A DNA stretch of 64,000 bases from Zobellia galactanivorans (lineage in GTDB: Bacteria > Bacteroidota > Bacteroidia > Flavobacteriales > Flavobacteriaceae), in NCBI RefSeq assembly GCF_000973105.1, contig NC_015844.1, positions 744,001 to 808,000 of the forward strand, in the 5' to 3' direction. The notes under the pieces were generated by a model. It was not told where the DNA came from, ran no database searches, and was given only the letters and a program-made list of their open reading frames with translations. Made by a program: the position numbers and the translations under genes. Of this stretch, positions 43,201-52,176 are shown piece after piece. Position 1 is the first letter of the stretch, and each line of letters begins with the position of its first letter.

Positions 43201-44786
43201 TTGATGGTACCTTTCCCTTTTTCATTATAGTTCACTACGGCATACTGAGCATTGGCTCCGGTAAACTCTATATCAAAATCCTCGGCATATTCGGGTACAC
43301 CATCATTGGCTATTGGCACCGATATGGTCTGAATATTGTTCAGCTCTCCCGTAAAAGTCAATGTGCCGGAGCTTGCGGTATAATCGCTTCCTGCCAAGGC
43401 AAGTCCGTCCACGGTCCTAAAATCGACCGTAAAAGGAACTTCTACGAATCCAAACAAGAAAATGTTTCTTCCATGGGCCGCTCGTGTCGACCTTACCGTA
43501 AATACGGCATTACCTACATCTTCATCAAAAGTAATATCGTCAATTACAATAATCGGTCCGTCTGGAAAACAATTGATTTCAGCTTCCCAACCAGCTCCCG
43601 TATTGCTTCCATTGGAAACAAACCTAAAAGTTAAGCATCCTGATGAATGGGAAGAGTTAATACTCGTAGGAACGTTAGCACTATCGTACTGCCCTATTAG
43701 CGTTCCACTCGTATTCGAACCTTCATAAATGTAAAGAACATCACCGGAAACGATTTCAAAACTGGAAAAGTTGATATTAATGTACGTATCGGCCGTATCC
43801 GGACATATGGTATACGTCATATCTTGGTTATTGCCGTAATTTGAAAGTCCGCCCGGATCAAAAAAAGTATCACTACATGTGGTAGCATTACCCCCATTGG
43901 TCATAATTAAGGCGTCATCGTCTATAATAGTAGCCGTAGCCGTATCGCTAATGTCTATCTGGGAATCGGATGACAAGGTAAATTCCACCGTAAAATTTTC
44001 GGGATTCTCCATAGTTCCATCGTCAAGAATAGGAACAGTTATGGTTTCGGTATCACCTGTAGATCCATTAAAGTTCAAAACACCTGTTCTAGAGGTGTAG
44101 TCGCTACCATCGATAGCGGAACCATTTACCGTTCGATAATTTAAAGTATATGGCGCCGTGGCATTTGCCCCTGTATGTCTAACGATGAAAGTAGCATTAC
44201 CGGCATCTTCATCTACCGTAACATCATCTATTTCAATTACAGGTAGTGGTGGCGGAAAAGTTGCCGTAATCAGAAAATTATCAATAAGGGCATAATCGTT
44301 ATTACTCCAATTCGTTCCAGATTTTGCCAATCGAATGGTTGTGGTCGCCGAAATATAGCTTGAAATATCTCGACTGAAGGTCCCTGAAGTATTATTTCCA
44401 CTAATCGTCCCCACTGTTGTATAAGACGCCCCGCCATTATTGGAAACCTCCACGCCGAGTGCCGCGCCTCCCGTAAGGCTTATGGCTCCATAAGTGAAAC
44501 TTAGGGTTGCCGTTGCCGCACCATTTAAGTTGGCCGATCGACGTATGGTTTCCGACCAAATATAATAAAGCTCGAGCCGGTTAGTACTTATTCGAATATA
44601 CTGACTTGCCGGTCCACCATTCGTGTCCCCTGTTTCGATCCAATCCGTACTAAAGTTGGAACTACCATTGTTGTTGGAGTAAGAAACACTGCTAAAATTG
44701 TCCCTATAGGTTTCTTGCGCGAACAGCTGTAACGAGAACAACATCGCTATAAAAATGTAGAAGTACCTTATGTTATTATGGAACAT
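40287..44786 (-). CDS. Large secreted protein: Calx-beta, CUB, SdrD-like and beta-helix domains (1499 aa)
   Basis: After a signal peptide (about 1-24, ending QLFAQ) come a jelly-roll-like N-terminal region, a Calx-beta domain (about 185-292), a CUB-like domain (about 295-405, with paired Cys) and a second Calx-beta domain (about 410-530). A region seen in flavobacterial surface proteins follows, then an SdrD/CNA-B-like beta domain (about 829-930, IAGRVFEDVNYPG) and a right-handed parallel beta-helix (about 1112-1328, repeated NxI/NxV patterns). The C-terminus ends RRITYRVKKN and contains no T9SS sorting domain that I recognise. It has its own promoter and lies between two PorP/SprF operons. 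The exact export route is unclear. Confidence 0.85.
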   Translation of the reverse strand: MFHNNIRYFYIFIAMLFSLQLFAQETYRDNFSSVSYSNNNGSSNFSTDWIETGDTNGGPASQYIRISTNRLELYYIWSETIRRSANLNGAATATLSFTYGAISLTGGAALGVEVSNNGGASYTTVGTISGNNTSGTFSRDISSYISATTTIRLAKSGTNWSNNDYALIDNFLITATFPPPLPVIEIDDVTVDEDAGNATFIVRHTGANATAPYTLNYRTVNGSAIDGSDYTSRTGVLNFNGSTGDTETITVPILDDGTMENPENFTVEFTLSSDSQIDISDTATATIIDDDALIMTNGGNATTCSDTFFDPGGLSNYGNNQDMTYTICPDTADTYININFSSFEIVSGDVLYIYEGSNTSGTLIGQYDSANVPTSINSSHSSGCLTFRFVSNGSNTGAGWEAEINCFPDGPIIVIDDITFDEDVGNAVFTVRSTRAAHGRNIFLFGFVEVPFTVDFRTVDGLALAGSDYTASSGTLTFTGELNNIQTISVPIANDGVPEYAEDFDIEFTGANAQYAVVNYNEKGKGTINSQILANDPLTLFQEFDGYYDYTTTGGTLRTSPNGASPCAVTTSSSNSLVSPVPATASVERAYLYWSHSSTVRDPDVIFEGQSVSANFLYQTSLGNRNFFGYVSDVTTIVQGISNLSGNVFDFSGLTINNTGEYCTTSTVLGGWALMVFYEDRSLPAVNINLYQGFDGLSNDGNSFTLDSFYAISGTGAKASFLSWEGDPDLNGSSSGSTNPEELSITNQRNQNFILTGDGGQTGNNSYNSTIYDNTVGPPVYNNASTYGVDLDTYDISSFIQTADSEVTANVDVGQDFVISAAVVLKVPSNLIAGRVFEDVNYPGGPGRNQLTTGGIGISGAIVELFDSSGNFIQRKNTEANGNYSFGGMADGDYFVKVVSSTVRSTRDNGANCSNCYPVQTYRTEVVSSSIVDVINEVGGADPKAGQDVSLGVFNNAQSISPVEVAGNGVVGIDFGFNFNTIVNTNETGQGSLTQFIKNSNGIGEVGLDIEANGLFDPGAGEDTSIFMIPTTGDPLGRTADTNFANGYFNITMSNPNEFPIVSGTNTVIDGRTQTAYSGNTNAGTVGSGGTGVGVSNTILPDFDRPEIELYSANGDVLQLNGTNVEVRNIAVRAGDNAGVKVEGGSATVSHNLLGVNALGNASGDIDYGVEVTGGITTIEGNYIARNTDEGILVNGGTSTVIQNNHITDNGSNACFDNIKVSGGSGILIQQNLIDKAASLGIDGEGISGGLTITENTIVNSGQDGGKCTGDDANAGIRLDGSNSTLTQNIIASNGGAGVVLGGGNTSGNLISRNAIYANGTASPALGIDLDASDSMGDGVTINDSGDTDNGPNGLLNFPIITGAYLSGTNLVIEGWSRPGATLELFATDINEGSAAIGDNKLGMTYDYGEGQIYLATMVEGGPIDTDSQVTTYTDDDNNTDNTNKFKFSIPAPPGISLGKSVTTTATLANTTSEFSPLSIVKAYTVITNRRITYRVKKN

Positions 44787-44847
44787 TTAATATATCTGTA
44801 AAGGGCCAAAACCATCCAAAAAGAATCGAATCAACCTAATAATCAAA

Positions 44848-44881
44848 CAAATATACCGGTCTCTAGCCCGCTACTATCAAA
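44848..44881 (-). promoter_or_regulatory. Putative promoter of the 1499-aa protein gene
   Basis: TTTG (44881-44878), a 22-nt spacer and TATATTTG (44855-44848) match the flavobacterial consensus with a spacer at the long end of the accepted range. The leader would be about 55 nt. Confidence 0.45.
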
Positions 44882-45020
44882 ATTGTTGTGAAGTAAAGAA
44901 TTGGTAACACGTGAGGCCAGTTTTACAGTGTCTGTCGATTTTCAACATGGCCCATGAAGCTACATTAAGGCCTTTATCGACCAACTACCTTATGATAAAA
45001 ACACGGGAATATCCATCAAA

Positions 45021-45048
45021 AAAGGCCGCTATTGGATAGCGGCCTTTT
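45021..45048 (-). terminator. Terminator of surface operon unit A
   Basis: On the minus strand AAAAGGCCGCTAT and ATAGCGGCCTTTT form a 12-bp perfect stem with a 3-nt loop followed by TTTTTT. It lies about 25 nt after the stop of the OmpA-family gene. Confidence 0.92.
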
Positions 45049-45070
45049 ACAGTTGGTATATTTAATTGTT

Positions 45071-47011
45071 CTATTCGAGAATGATAAATTCGGAACGTCG
45101 GTTCAGCTCATGATCCTTATCGGAACATTTTACACCATTGGCGCATTTGTTTATGAGTTTGGTTTCCCCAAAACCTTCGCCTTCCAGTCGCTCTTTGGCA
45201 ATACCCTTACTGATCATATAGTTGACCGTAGCTTCTGCCCTCTTTTGGGAAAGCCATAGGTTGTACGAATCTTTCCCCCTACTATCGGTATGCGAGTTCA
45301 CCTTGATTCTTAAACTCGAATACTTCTCCATGGCCGCAATAACTTTTTCCACTTCTATCTCCGAATCTTTTCGAATATTGTACTTATCGAAGTCAAAATA
45401 GATGGTACTAAGTTGTAACAACTTGGCCAAATCATCTCCAAATCCGGCACTGATAGAGCTTCTTTCCAAGAAGAAATCGATAGTTTTAGGTGCTCCATCA
45501 GATTTTCCCAAGTATTCTTCGGAAGGTATATAACCTTCGGTCATTGCCCTTACAAAATTGCCCTGGGTACAATCTACGGTCAAATTATATTTACCTTCCG
45601 CATCGGTGATGGCAGACATAATTTCTTCGTTATTTTCATCAATAACCTTTACAGAAGCCCCAACCAAGGGCTCATTGGATATTTTATCCCTTACGACCCC
45701 AGATACAGCTTGTTCACAGTCGATAAGTAGTGGTTTAGTTTCAAGAAAAGCATAAATATCATCTGCTCCTTGACCTTCCGAGCGGTTTGAGGCGAAGTAA
45801 CCTTCTCGGGTATCTTCGTCAAAGATGAACGTAAAATCGTCCATTCGGCCATTAACGGGCTCCCCTACATTCATTACGGTGCCATCGAACCTTCCATCGT
45901 CTATCTTCGTTGCAAAAATATCAAGACCACCCAGTCCTGGATGTCCATCGGAAGAGAAGTATAAAATATCCTTACTGGTTACAAAAGGAAAGGTTTCCCT
46001 AGCTTCCGTATTGATTACGTCCCCTAGATTTTCAGGCGTTCCATAGCTTCCATCTTCATTTATGGCTACCTTAAAAATATCGGACTCCCCAAATGAGCCG
46101 GGCATATCGGAAGCAAAATACAATGTTTTTTCATCAGCGCTCAATGTAGGATGCGCTATGGAATAATCATCGCTATTAAAAGGCAGTTCTTCTATATTAG
46201 ACCAAAGCCCTTCTTCAGACATAACCGCCTTAAAGATCTTAAGACGAATGATTCCATTACCATCTTTTACATATTTACCTTCCTTATAATTGTTACGGGT
46301 AAAATAAAGTGTTTGACCATCTTTGGTAACTACCGATGTAGACTCGTGCAATCTCGTATTAAGTTGATCGCCCAACTTGGTTACGAATCCATTGGAGGCA
46401 CTATCGGCATTAACTTTGTAAAGGTCTAAGAAGTCTTTTGAATTCCAGGTGTGACGGTAGCGCGCAAAGTTACCGGTATCCCTATCCGAAGAAAAGATGA
46501 GTCCCTTCTTGTAAAAAGACGGGGCAAACTCGGAGTAAGGTGAATTGTATTGAAATGGCAATACGTTGTACCTACCGGAATTTTTCTTGATATCGTTTAA
46601 ATAGTCTTCTTCGCTTTTGTAGGTATTGGCCCTAACATCATCTGAAGTGACTTCTAGAAACTTCGCCATTATTACTTTGGAAGTTTCATAATCTTCTAAA
46701 GTCTTCAAGGTTTGGGCATACCTAAAGTAATACTCAGGACCCGTTTCGTCAGGATATTCATCTACCAGCCTTTTATAGGTATTGGCAGCATCTTCGTAAT
46801 CTGCATTATAATAGTAGGAGTTCCCCAGTTTCTTTAATAAGTCTGCCGAAACATATCCGCGATCGAGCACTTTTTTGTAAATGTCGATAGCCGGACTAAA
46901 GGAGTACTCGTCATATTTTTCATTGGCTTTGGTTATTAATTTTTCTTGGGCAAAACCACTAACACCCATCAAAAAGACCAAAACAAATAGAATGTGTATT
47001 TTTTTTATCAT
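45071..47011 (-). CDS. PorE-like OmpA-family protein (TPR, PD40 propeller, carboxypeptidase-like and OmpA domains)
   Basis: The 646-residue exported protein has a signal peptide (ending SGFAQ), TPR helices (about 20-130), PD40/beta-propeller blades (about 150-430, with FSSDR, LYFASDMPG and LYFSSDGHPG motifs), a carboxypeptidase regulatory-like domain (about 440-515) and an OmpA C-terminal peptidoglycan-binding domain (about 535-646, HTDSRG...LSQKRAEA). This four-part order is that of PorE, a T9SS periplasmic component. Such proteins tether the secretion apparatus to peptidoglycan. Encoded 12 nt after PorP/SprF in unit A, it may be a dedicated paralogue rather than the housekeeping PorE. Confidence 0.9.
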   Translation of the reverse strand: MIKKIHILFVLVFLMGVSGFAQEKLITKANEKYDEYSFSPAIDIYKKVLDRGYVSADLLKKLGNSYYYNADYEDAANTYKRLVDEYPDETGPEYYFRYAQTLKTLEDYETSKVIMAKFLEVTSDDVRANTYKSEEDYLNDIKKNSGRYNVLPFQYNSPYSEFAPSFYKKGLIFSSDRDTGNFARYRHTWNSKDFLDLYKVNADSASNGFVTKLGDQLNTRLHESTSVVTKDGQTLYFTRNNYKEGKYVKDGNGIIRLKIFKAVMSEEGLWSNIEELPFNSDDYSIAHPTLSADEKTLYFASDMPGSFGESDIFKVAINEDGSYGTPENLGDVINTEARETFPFVTSKDILYFSSDGHPGLGGLDIFATKIDDGRFDGTVMNVGEPVNGRMDDFTFIFDEDTREGYFASNRSEGQGADDIYAFLETKPLLIDCEQAVSGVVRDKISNEPLVGASVKVIDENNEEIMSAITDAEGKYNLTVDCTQGNFVRAMTEGYIPSEEYLGKSDGAPKTIDFFLERSSISAGFGDDLAKLLQLSTIYFDFDKYNIRKDSEIEVEKVIAAMEKYSSLRIKVNSHTDSRGKDSYNLWLSQKRAEATVNYMISKGIAKERLEGEGFGETKLINKCANGVKCSDKDHELNRRSEFIILE

Positions 47012-47023
47012 AAGATATAAGGT

Positions 47024-47983
47024 TTAGAAGAAACGAGGAGAAACCAGTTTTTCAAAGGATTTCACCAATTCCCATCTTAGAAAAATTTCGAAAGACCCTG
47101 AGTTATATTGTGTACTGCCAAAGTCGGTTGTTTCTTTATCATAGGCCAAACCTAACATAATTTGGTCAGATATCTGAAATCCTGCCAAGGCACTTACTGC
47201 GGCATCCCATCTGTAAGCGGCTCCGAAGGAAAACTTTTCCGCAAAGAGGAAGTTGGCCGACACATCTACCTGAAGAGGTGCACCACCGACGACCTTTGTC
47301 AAAAGGGCCGGTTTGAACATGAGGTTATCGTTCAAATCAAATACGTAACCGGTAATCAAATAGAAGTTCACACGGTCTTTTGCCAAAAAGTCGATTTGAT
47401 TGGCATCGGAATCGGCAGAATCAAAATGCTCTACCTCCAATAAATTGGGTGCGGAAAGACCGGCATAAAACTTATTGGTGTGATAATACATACCCAAACC
47501 AACGTTCGGGGAAAACTTGTTTTCAATATTATCCGTTCCTACGGCTTCTTCAAACCCTGGTCGCTGTCGTAATTGTTCAAAATCGAGGTTCAGGATGTTA
47601 CCCCCCAATTTTAGGCCAAAAGATAGTTTTCCTTTAAGGGAAACATCGATTGAATAAGAAATCAATCCGTCTATATACGTTTCCTGAACGGTTCCTTCCC
47701 CTATTTTGTCGTTTACTACCGACAGGCCGTATCCCACATTACTATTTCGAATGGGAGAATGCAAGTTAATGGTAAAGGTTTCGGGCGAACCGTCTAAACC
47801 TACCCACTGTGACCTGTAAAGGCCCGCGATGCTGAGCTGCCCCCTAGAGCCCGCGTAGGCTGGGTTAACGCTCATCGTATTGAACATGTACTGAGTGTAT
47901 TGGGCATCTTGCTGGGCGGAAGCCGTTTGACAATAGACCAACACCAAGAATAGGGCCGCTAGTAGCTTGTTTTTTATAATCAT
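47024..47983 (-). CDS. PorP/SprF family T9SS outer-membrane protein (unit A)
   Basis: The 319-residue protein has a signal peptide (ending TASAQ), the family N-terminus QQDAQYTQYMFNTMSVNPAYAGSRG, RSQWVGLDGSP, and a C-terminal Phe (SPRFF), as in an outer-membrane beta-barrel. It matches the unit B protein at 28,625 closely over its whole length, indicating duplication. It is flanked by its likely substrate, the 1259-residue type B protein 14 nt upstream, and the PorE-like protein 12 nt downstream. Confidence 0.93.
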   Translation of the reverse strand: MIIKNKLLAALFLVLVYCQTASAQQDAQYTQYMFNTMSVNPAYAGSRGQLSIAGLYRSQWVGLDGSPETFTINLHSPIRNSNVGYGLSVVNDKIGEGTVQETYIDGLISYSIDVSLKGKLSFGLKLGGNILNLDFEQLRQRPGFEEAVGTDNIENKFSPNVGLGMYYHTNKFYAGLSAPNLLEVEHFDSADSDANQIDFLAKDRVNFYLITGYVFDLNDNLMFKPALLTKVVGGAPLQVDVSANFLFAEKFSFGAAYRWDAAVSALAGFQISDQIMLGLAYDKETTDFGSTQYNSGSFEIFLRWELVKSFEKLVSPRFF

Positions 47984-47997
47984 GCCTACTTTATAGA

Positions 47998-50900
47998 TTA
48001 TTTACTGATATAAATATAACCACTATCAGTTATATTCTGCTTGTTTACAGTGGAGTACTTAAAGATATAGAAATATACACCGGCAGGTAGATAGTCTGCA
48101 CCACTTATAGTGGATCTTCCTTTTGACCTACCATCAAAAACATTGTTCTGGTTATTGTAATCTTCCCCTTCGTAAACTGCCACTCCCCATCGGTTGAATA
48201 TCTTAAGGCTATTGTTCAATGCCTTATCGACATTTTCAATCCACAAGAATTCATTTTTACCATCTCCGTTAGGTGTTACCATTTGCATCACTACAATATC
48301 GGTATCCTCCTCTGGATCAAGATATGAAGGGATTCCATCACCATCGAGATCATCGTCGGTTGGATTACCGTTTCCATTTCCATCTTCGTCAGGAGTATCG
48401 ATACCGTCACCATCATCATCAATATCACGGTAATTCACGTCTTCGGTACCATCGGTATCGGGAAGATCGTTTGCCGGATCGTCGATTTCATCATTGACAT
48501 CAAAGCCATCGTTGACATCGCTTCCTTCGTAACCATCATCAAGTCCATCTCCATCCGTGTCAATACCTGTGTACGATTGGTCAGGGATACCATCAAAATT
48601 GAAATCGTTCCCTTCATTATTATCGAACACCAAATCATTATCACTATCAAGGTCAATATAATCTTCCGTATCCGCCCCATCGGTATTTACCGGTATCAAT
48701 CCATCAGGATAGGCCGAGTTCAATCCATTATTGGCTTCGTAGGTTGCCGCATCGTCATTGTTCGGTGCAATGTAACCATCAGTGGTCTGGGCCTCTACGT
48801 TATCAGGAATACCATCATCGTCAGAGTCGATATCCAAATGGTTAGGTATGCCGTCACCATCCGTATCCAAAGGATTGGTCAAAGGATCGTTATCACCATC
48901 GGTATTAGGATCTTCTACAGTATCCAATATACCGTCATTATCGTCATCTAAGTCTACCCTATCCGGCACTCCGTCACCATCGGTATCGGTATCGTCAGGA
49001 TTCGGATTGTTATCGGTAGGATCCAAGTAATTTGGCGTACCGTTTCCGTTACTATCGTCATTGGTCGGGTCTCCGTCTTGGTCCACATCTTCATCGGGAG
49101 TATCGATGCCGTCACCGTCATCGTCCAAATCACGATAGTTTACATCTTCGGTACCATCGGTATCGGGAAGATCGTTTGCAGGATCGTCGATTTCATCATT
49201 CACATCAAAGCCATCGTTGATATCGCTTCCTTCGTAACCATCATCCAATCCATCGCCATCGGCATCGTTTCCGGTATAGGTTTGATCAGGGATACCATCG
49301 AAATTGAAATCGTTACCCTCGTTGTTGTCGGGAACACTATCGTTATCACTGTCAAGGTCTATGTAATCTTCTGTATCAGCCCCATCGGTGTTCACAGGTG
49401 TTAACCCGCCAGGATAGGCCGAGTTCAATCCGTCGTTGGCCTCATAAGTTGCCGCATCGTCATCGTTCGGTGCAATGTAACCATCAGTGGTCTGGGCCTC
49501 TACGTTATCAGGAATACCATCATCGTCAGAGTCGATATCCAAATGGTTAGGTATGCCGTCTCCATCCGTATCCAAAGGATTCGTCAAAGGATCGTCATCC
49601 CCATCGGTATTAGGGTCTTCCTCGGTATCTAAAATACCATCGTTATCATCATCCAAATCGGTAGAATCAGGTACACCGTCACCATCGGTATCCGTGAGGG
49701 TGTCATCGGTAGGATCCAAGTAATTTGGCGTATCGTCATTATCGGTATCGTCATTGGTCGGGTCTCCGTCTTGGTCCACATCTTCATCGGGAGTATCGAT
49801 GCCGTCACCGTCATCGTCCAAATCACGATAGTTTACATCTTCGGTACCATCGGTATCGGGAAGATCATTTGCAGGATCATCGATTTCATCATTCACATCA
49901 AAGCCATCGTTGATATCGCTTCCTTCGTAACCATCATCCAATCCATCGCCATCGGCATCGTTTCCGGTATAGTTTTGATCAGGGATACCATCGAAATTGA
50001 AATCGTTACCCTCGTTGTTGTCGGGAACACTATCGTTATCACTGTCAAGGTCTATGTAATCTTCTGTATCAGCCCCATCGGTGTTCACAGGTGTTAACCC
50101 GCCAGGATAGGCCGAGTTCAATCCGTCGTTGGCCTCATAAGTTGCCGCATCGTCATCGTTCGGTGCAATGTAACCATCAGTGGTCTGGGCCTCTACGTTA
50201 TCAGGAATACCATCATCGTCAGAGTCGATATCCAAATGGTTAGGTATGCCGTCTCCATCCGTATCCAAAGGATTCGTCAAAGGATCGTCATCCCCATCGG
50301 TATTAGGGTCTTCCTCGGTATCTAAAATACCATCGTTATCATCATCCAAATCGGTAGAATCAGGTACACCGTCACCATCGGTATCCGTGGGGGTGTCATC
50401 GGTAGGATCCAAGTAATTTGGCGTATCGTCATTATCGGTATCGTCATTGGTCGGGTCTCCGTCTTGGTCCACATCTTCATCGGGAGTATCGATGCCGTCA
50501 CCGTCATCGTCCAAATCACGATAGTTTACATCTTCGGTACCATCGGTATCGGGAAGATCGTTTGCAGGATCATCGATTTCATCATTCACATCAAAGCCAT
50601 CGTTGATATCGCTTCCTTCGTAACCATCATCCAATCCATCGCCATCGGCATCGTTTCCGGTATAGTTTTGATCAGGGATACCATCGAAATCGAAATCGTT
50701 ACCCTCGTTGTTGTCGGGAACACTATCGTTATCACTGTCAAGGTCTATGTAATCTTGTGTATCCTCACCATCGGTGTTCACAGGTGTTAACCCGTCAGGA
50801 TAGGCCGAGTTCAATCCGTCGTTGGCCTCATAAGTTGCCGCATCGTCATCGTTGGGCGCGATATAACCATCAGTGGTCTGGGCCTCTACGTTATCAGGAA

Positions 50901-51777
50901 TACCATCATCGTCAGAGTCGATATCCAAATGGTTAGGTATGCCGTCTCCATCCGTATCCAAAGGATTCGTCAAAGGATCGTCATCCCCATCGGTATTAGG
51001 GTCTTCCTCGGTATCTAAAATACCATCGTTATCATCATCCAAATCGGTGGAATCAGGTACACCGTCACCATCGGTATCAGGACATACAACCGGAATTGCA
51101 GTTATACGGATTCCGTTTATCGGAAAATGGGAAGTCGTATAGAATTGGATTTCGTTAGCCAAACCTTGGGATTCCCAAACAAAACGTTCAGGGCCGGTAA
51201 TAGGCGAAACTGTTGTATTTTCCACAAAATAATCATTGGTCTCGTTATCAGAGGTGATTCCTGCGGGAAGCGCCGTTGTCTGTACATACATAGCGTTATC
51301 AAGAGCAACAATACCATCCCTATGGTTTGCATCGACTCTAGCCGAATGCTCCGCTATCAGTTTTACAGGTACGGTACCCGAAAAGGAAAAGGTAACCGGA
51401 AGGCCTTGGTGCACCTCGAAGAGTCCGCCTGAATTTTTAGTGCTTGCCCCGGTTACGCTTACCAAAACACTACCAGCGGGAAGCCCCCACTTAGCACTTA
51501 AATCAACGTTCGTGGCAGATAGGCTACCATCGGTTACGCCATTGGCAAAACCAAAATCACCTGCCCTGATTTCTTCAGGATCTTCTTCGGCACACCCTGT
51601 AAGACTGTTTTCCAACACGAGAGTGGACTTTATTTTTTGAGCTTCTTTGCCATTGGCTCCCTCTACGGGGCCATTGTTGGCAAAAGAAGACCCCACACCC
51701 AAAATAGCAAGGGCGAAGGTATAGGTAACGGCCTTAAAAGCACCGTTCTTAAAATTTAATAGGGTAAAGTTTTCCAT
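47998..51777 (-). CDS. T9SS type B surface protein with four calcium-binding repeat units (1259 aa)
   Basis: A signal peptide (about 1-34, ending SSFA) and an N-terminal beta domain of about 200 residues lead into four very similar units of about 231 residues, rich in thrombospondin type 3-like DxDxDGxxD calcium-binding motifs ([40 protein letters not shown]). The C-terminal 95 residues are a type B sorting domain ([37 protein letters not shown]). It is the first gene of unit A, ahead of PorP/SprF and the PorE-like protein. A rigid calcium-loaded stalk displayed on the cell surface is the likely form. The ligand is unknown. Confidence 0.92.
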   Translation of the reverse strand: MENFTLLNFKNGAFKAVTYTFALAILGVGSSFANNGPVEGANGKEAQKIKSTLVLENSLTGCAEEDPEEIRAGDFGFANGVTDGSLSATNVDLSAKWGLPAGSVLVSVTGASTKNSGGLFEVHQGLPVTFSFSGTVPVKLIAEHSARVDANHRDGIVALDNAMYVQTTALPAGITSDNETNDYFVENTTVSPITGPERFVWESQGLANEIQFYTTSHFPINGIRITAIPVVCPDTDGDGVPDSTDLDDDNDGILDTEEDPNTDGDDDPLTNPLDTDGDGIPNHLDIDSDDDGIPDNVEAQTTDGYIAPNDDDAATYEANDGLNSAYPDGLTPVNTDGEDTQDYIDLDSDNDSVPDNNEGNDFDFDGIPDQNYTGNDADGDGLDDGYEGSDINDGFDVNDEIDDPANDLPDTDGTEDVNYRDLDDDGDGIDTPDEDVDQDGDPTNDDTDNDDTPNYLDPTDDTPTDTDGDGVPDSTDLDDDNDGILDTEEDPNTDGDDDPLTNPLDTDGDGIPNHLDIDSDDDGIPDNVEAQTTDGYIAPNDDDAATYEANDGLNSAYPGGLTPVNTDGADTEDYIDLDSDNDSVPDNNEGNDFNFDGIPDQNYTGNDADGDGLDDGYEGSDINDGFDVNDEIDDPANDLPDTDGTEDVNYRDLDDDGDGIDTPDEDVDQDGDPTNDDTDNDDTPNYLDPTDDTLTDTDGDGVPDSTDLDDDNDGILDTEEDPNTDGDDDPLTNPLDTDGDGIPNHLDIDSDDDGIPDNVEAQTTDGYIAPNDDDAATYEANDGLNSAYPGGLTPVNTDGADTEDYIDLDSDNDSVPDNNEGNDFNFDGIPDQTYTGNDADGDGLDDGYEGSDINDGFDVNDEIDDPANDLPDTDGTEDVNYRDLDDDGDGIDTPDEDVDQDGDPTNDDSNGNGTPNYLDPTDNNPNPDDTDTDGDGVPDRVDLDDDNDGILDTVEDPNTDGDNDPLTNPLDTDGDGIPNHLDIDSDDDGIPDNVEAQTTDGYIAPNNDDAATYEANNGLNSAYPDGLIPVNTDGADTEDYIDLDSDNDLVFDNNEGNDFNFDGIPDQSYTGIDTDGDGLDDGYEGSDVNDGFDVNDEIDDPANDLPDTDGTEDVNYRDIDDDGDGIDTPDEDGNGNGNPTDDDLDGDGIPSYLDPEEDTDIVVMQMVTPNGDGKNEFLWIENVDKALNNSLKIFNRWGVAVYEGEDYNNQNNVFDGRSKGRSTISGADYLPAGVYFYIFKYSTVNKQNITDSGYIYISK
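48310..51085 (-). repeat. Four tandem coding repeats of about 693 bp
   Basis: The first three units are spaced exactly 693 bp (231 residues), and the last is about 12 bp longer. Units 2 and 3 are almost identical in DNA; unit 1 differs at a few codons; unit 4 is the most diverged, replacing the DPTDDT junction with one richer in Asn and Pro. This gradient suggests recent duplication within the array. Confidence 0.9.
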
Positions 51778-52176
51778 AAATGTTTAGTTTTATTAAACTA
51801 ATCACCATGGCCTGCAGGTTTAAAACGTATGTAGTAAGAAGTTGGGATACTCCAATATGGATGCAAGATATATCTAATATTTAGATCTCCAAATTCTTTT
51901 GATTCCAGAAATTATGATTTATCCGCTAAAGACCTATATATTCGGTGAAGCGAGCACATCAAATCGGTTTGACGAACTTAGACTCCGACGAAACACGCTA
52001 GAAATCAAACATCAATAACAGCATATCGAATTTTTCCGTAGTTGGTCGACACACCACAATCTGCCCGTAAAAGGTTGATGGAACAAACTCCACATCAAAA
52101 AGAAGGACTTTATTTTTAAGCGCCGTTCCCCTCTAGATAAACTATAATTTAATGTATTTTTGCACAAATTTTCTTC
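51778..52176. other. 399-bp divergent intergenic region (unit A operon / prfC)
   Basis: No gene is visible. A perfect 7-bp inverted repeat with a 4-nt loop (TTAGTTT at 51784-51790, AAACTAA at 51795-51801) lies only 7 nt before the ATG of the 1259-residue protein and would form an mRNA hairpin over the ribosome-binding region. For prfC, a -7-like TATTTTTG is at 52155-52162, without a clear -33 box. No convincing promoter for the minus-strand operon was found. Confidence 0.4.

Noticed and set aside
48194-51142. Plus-strand frames in the 693-bp repeats
   Set aside because: They are the antisense of Asp-rich codons (giving Ser/Ile/Arg/His runs) and recur at exact repeat spacing, so they are shadows of the calcium-repeat protein.
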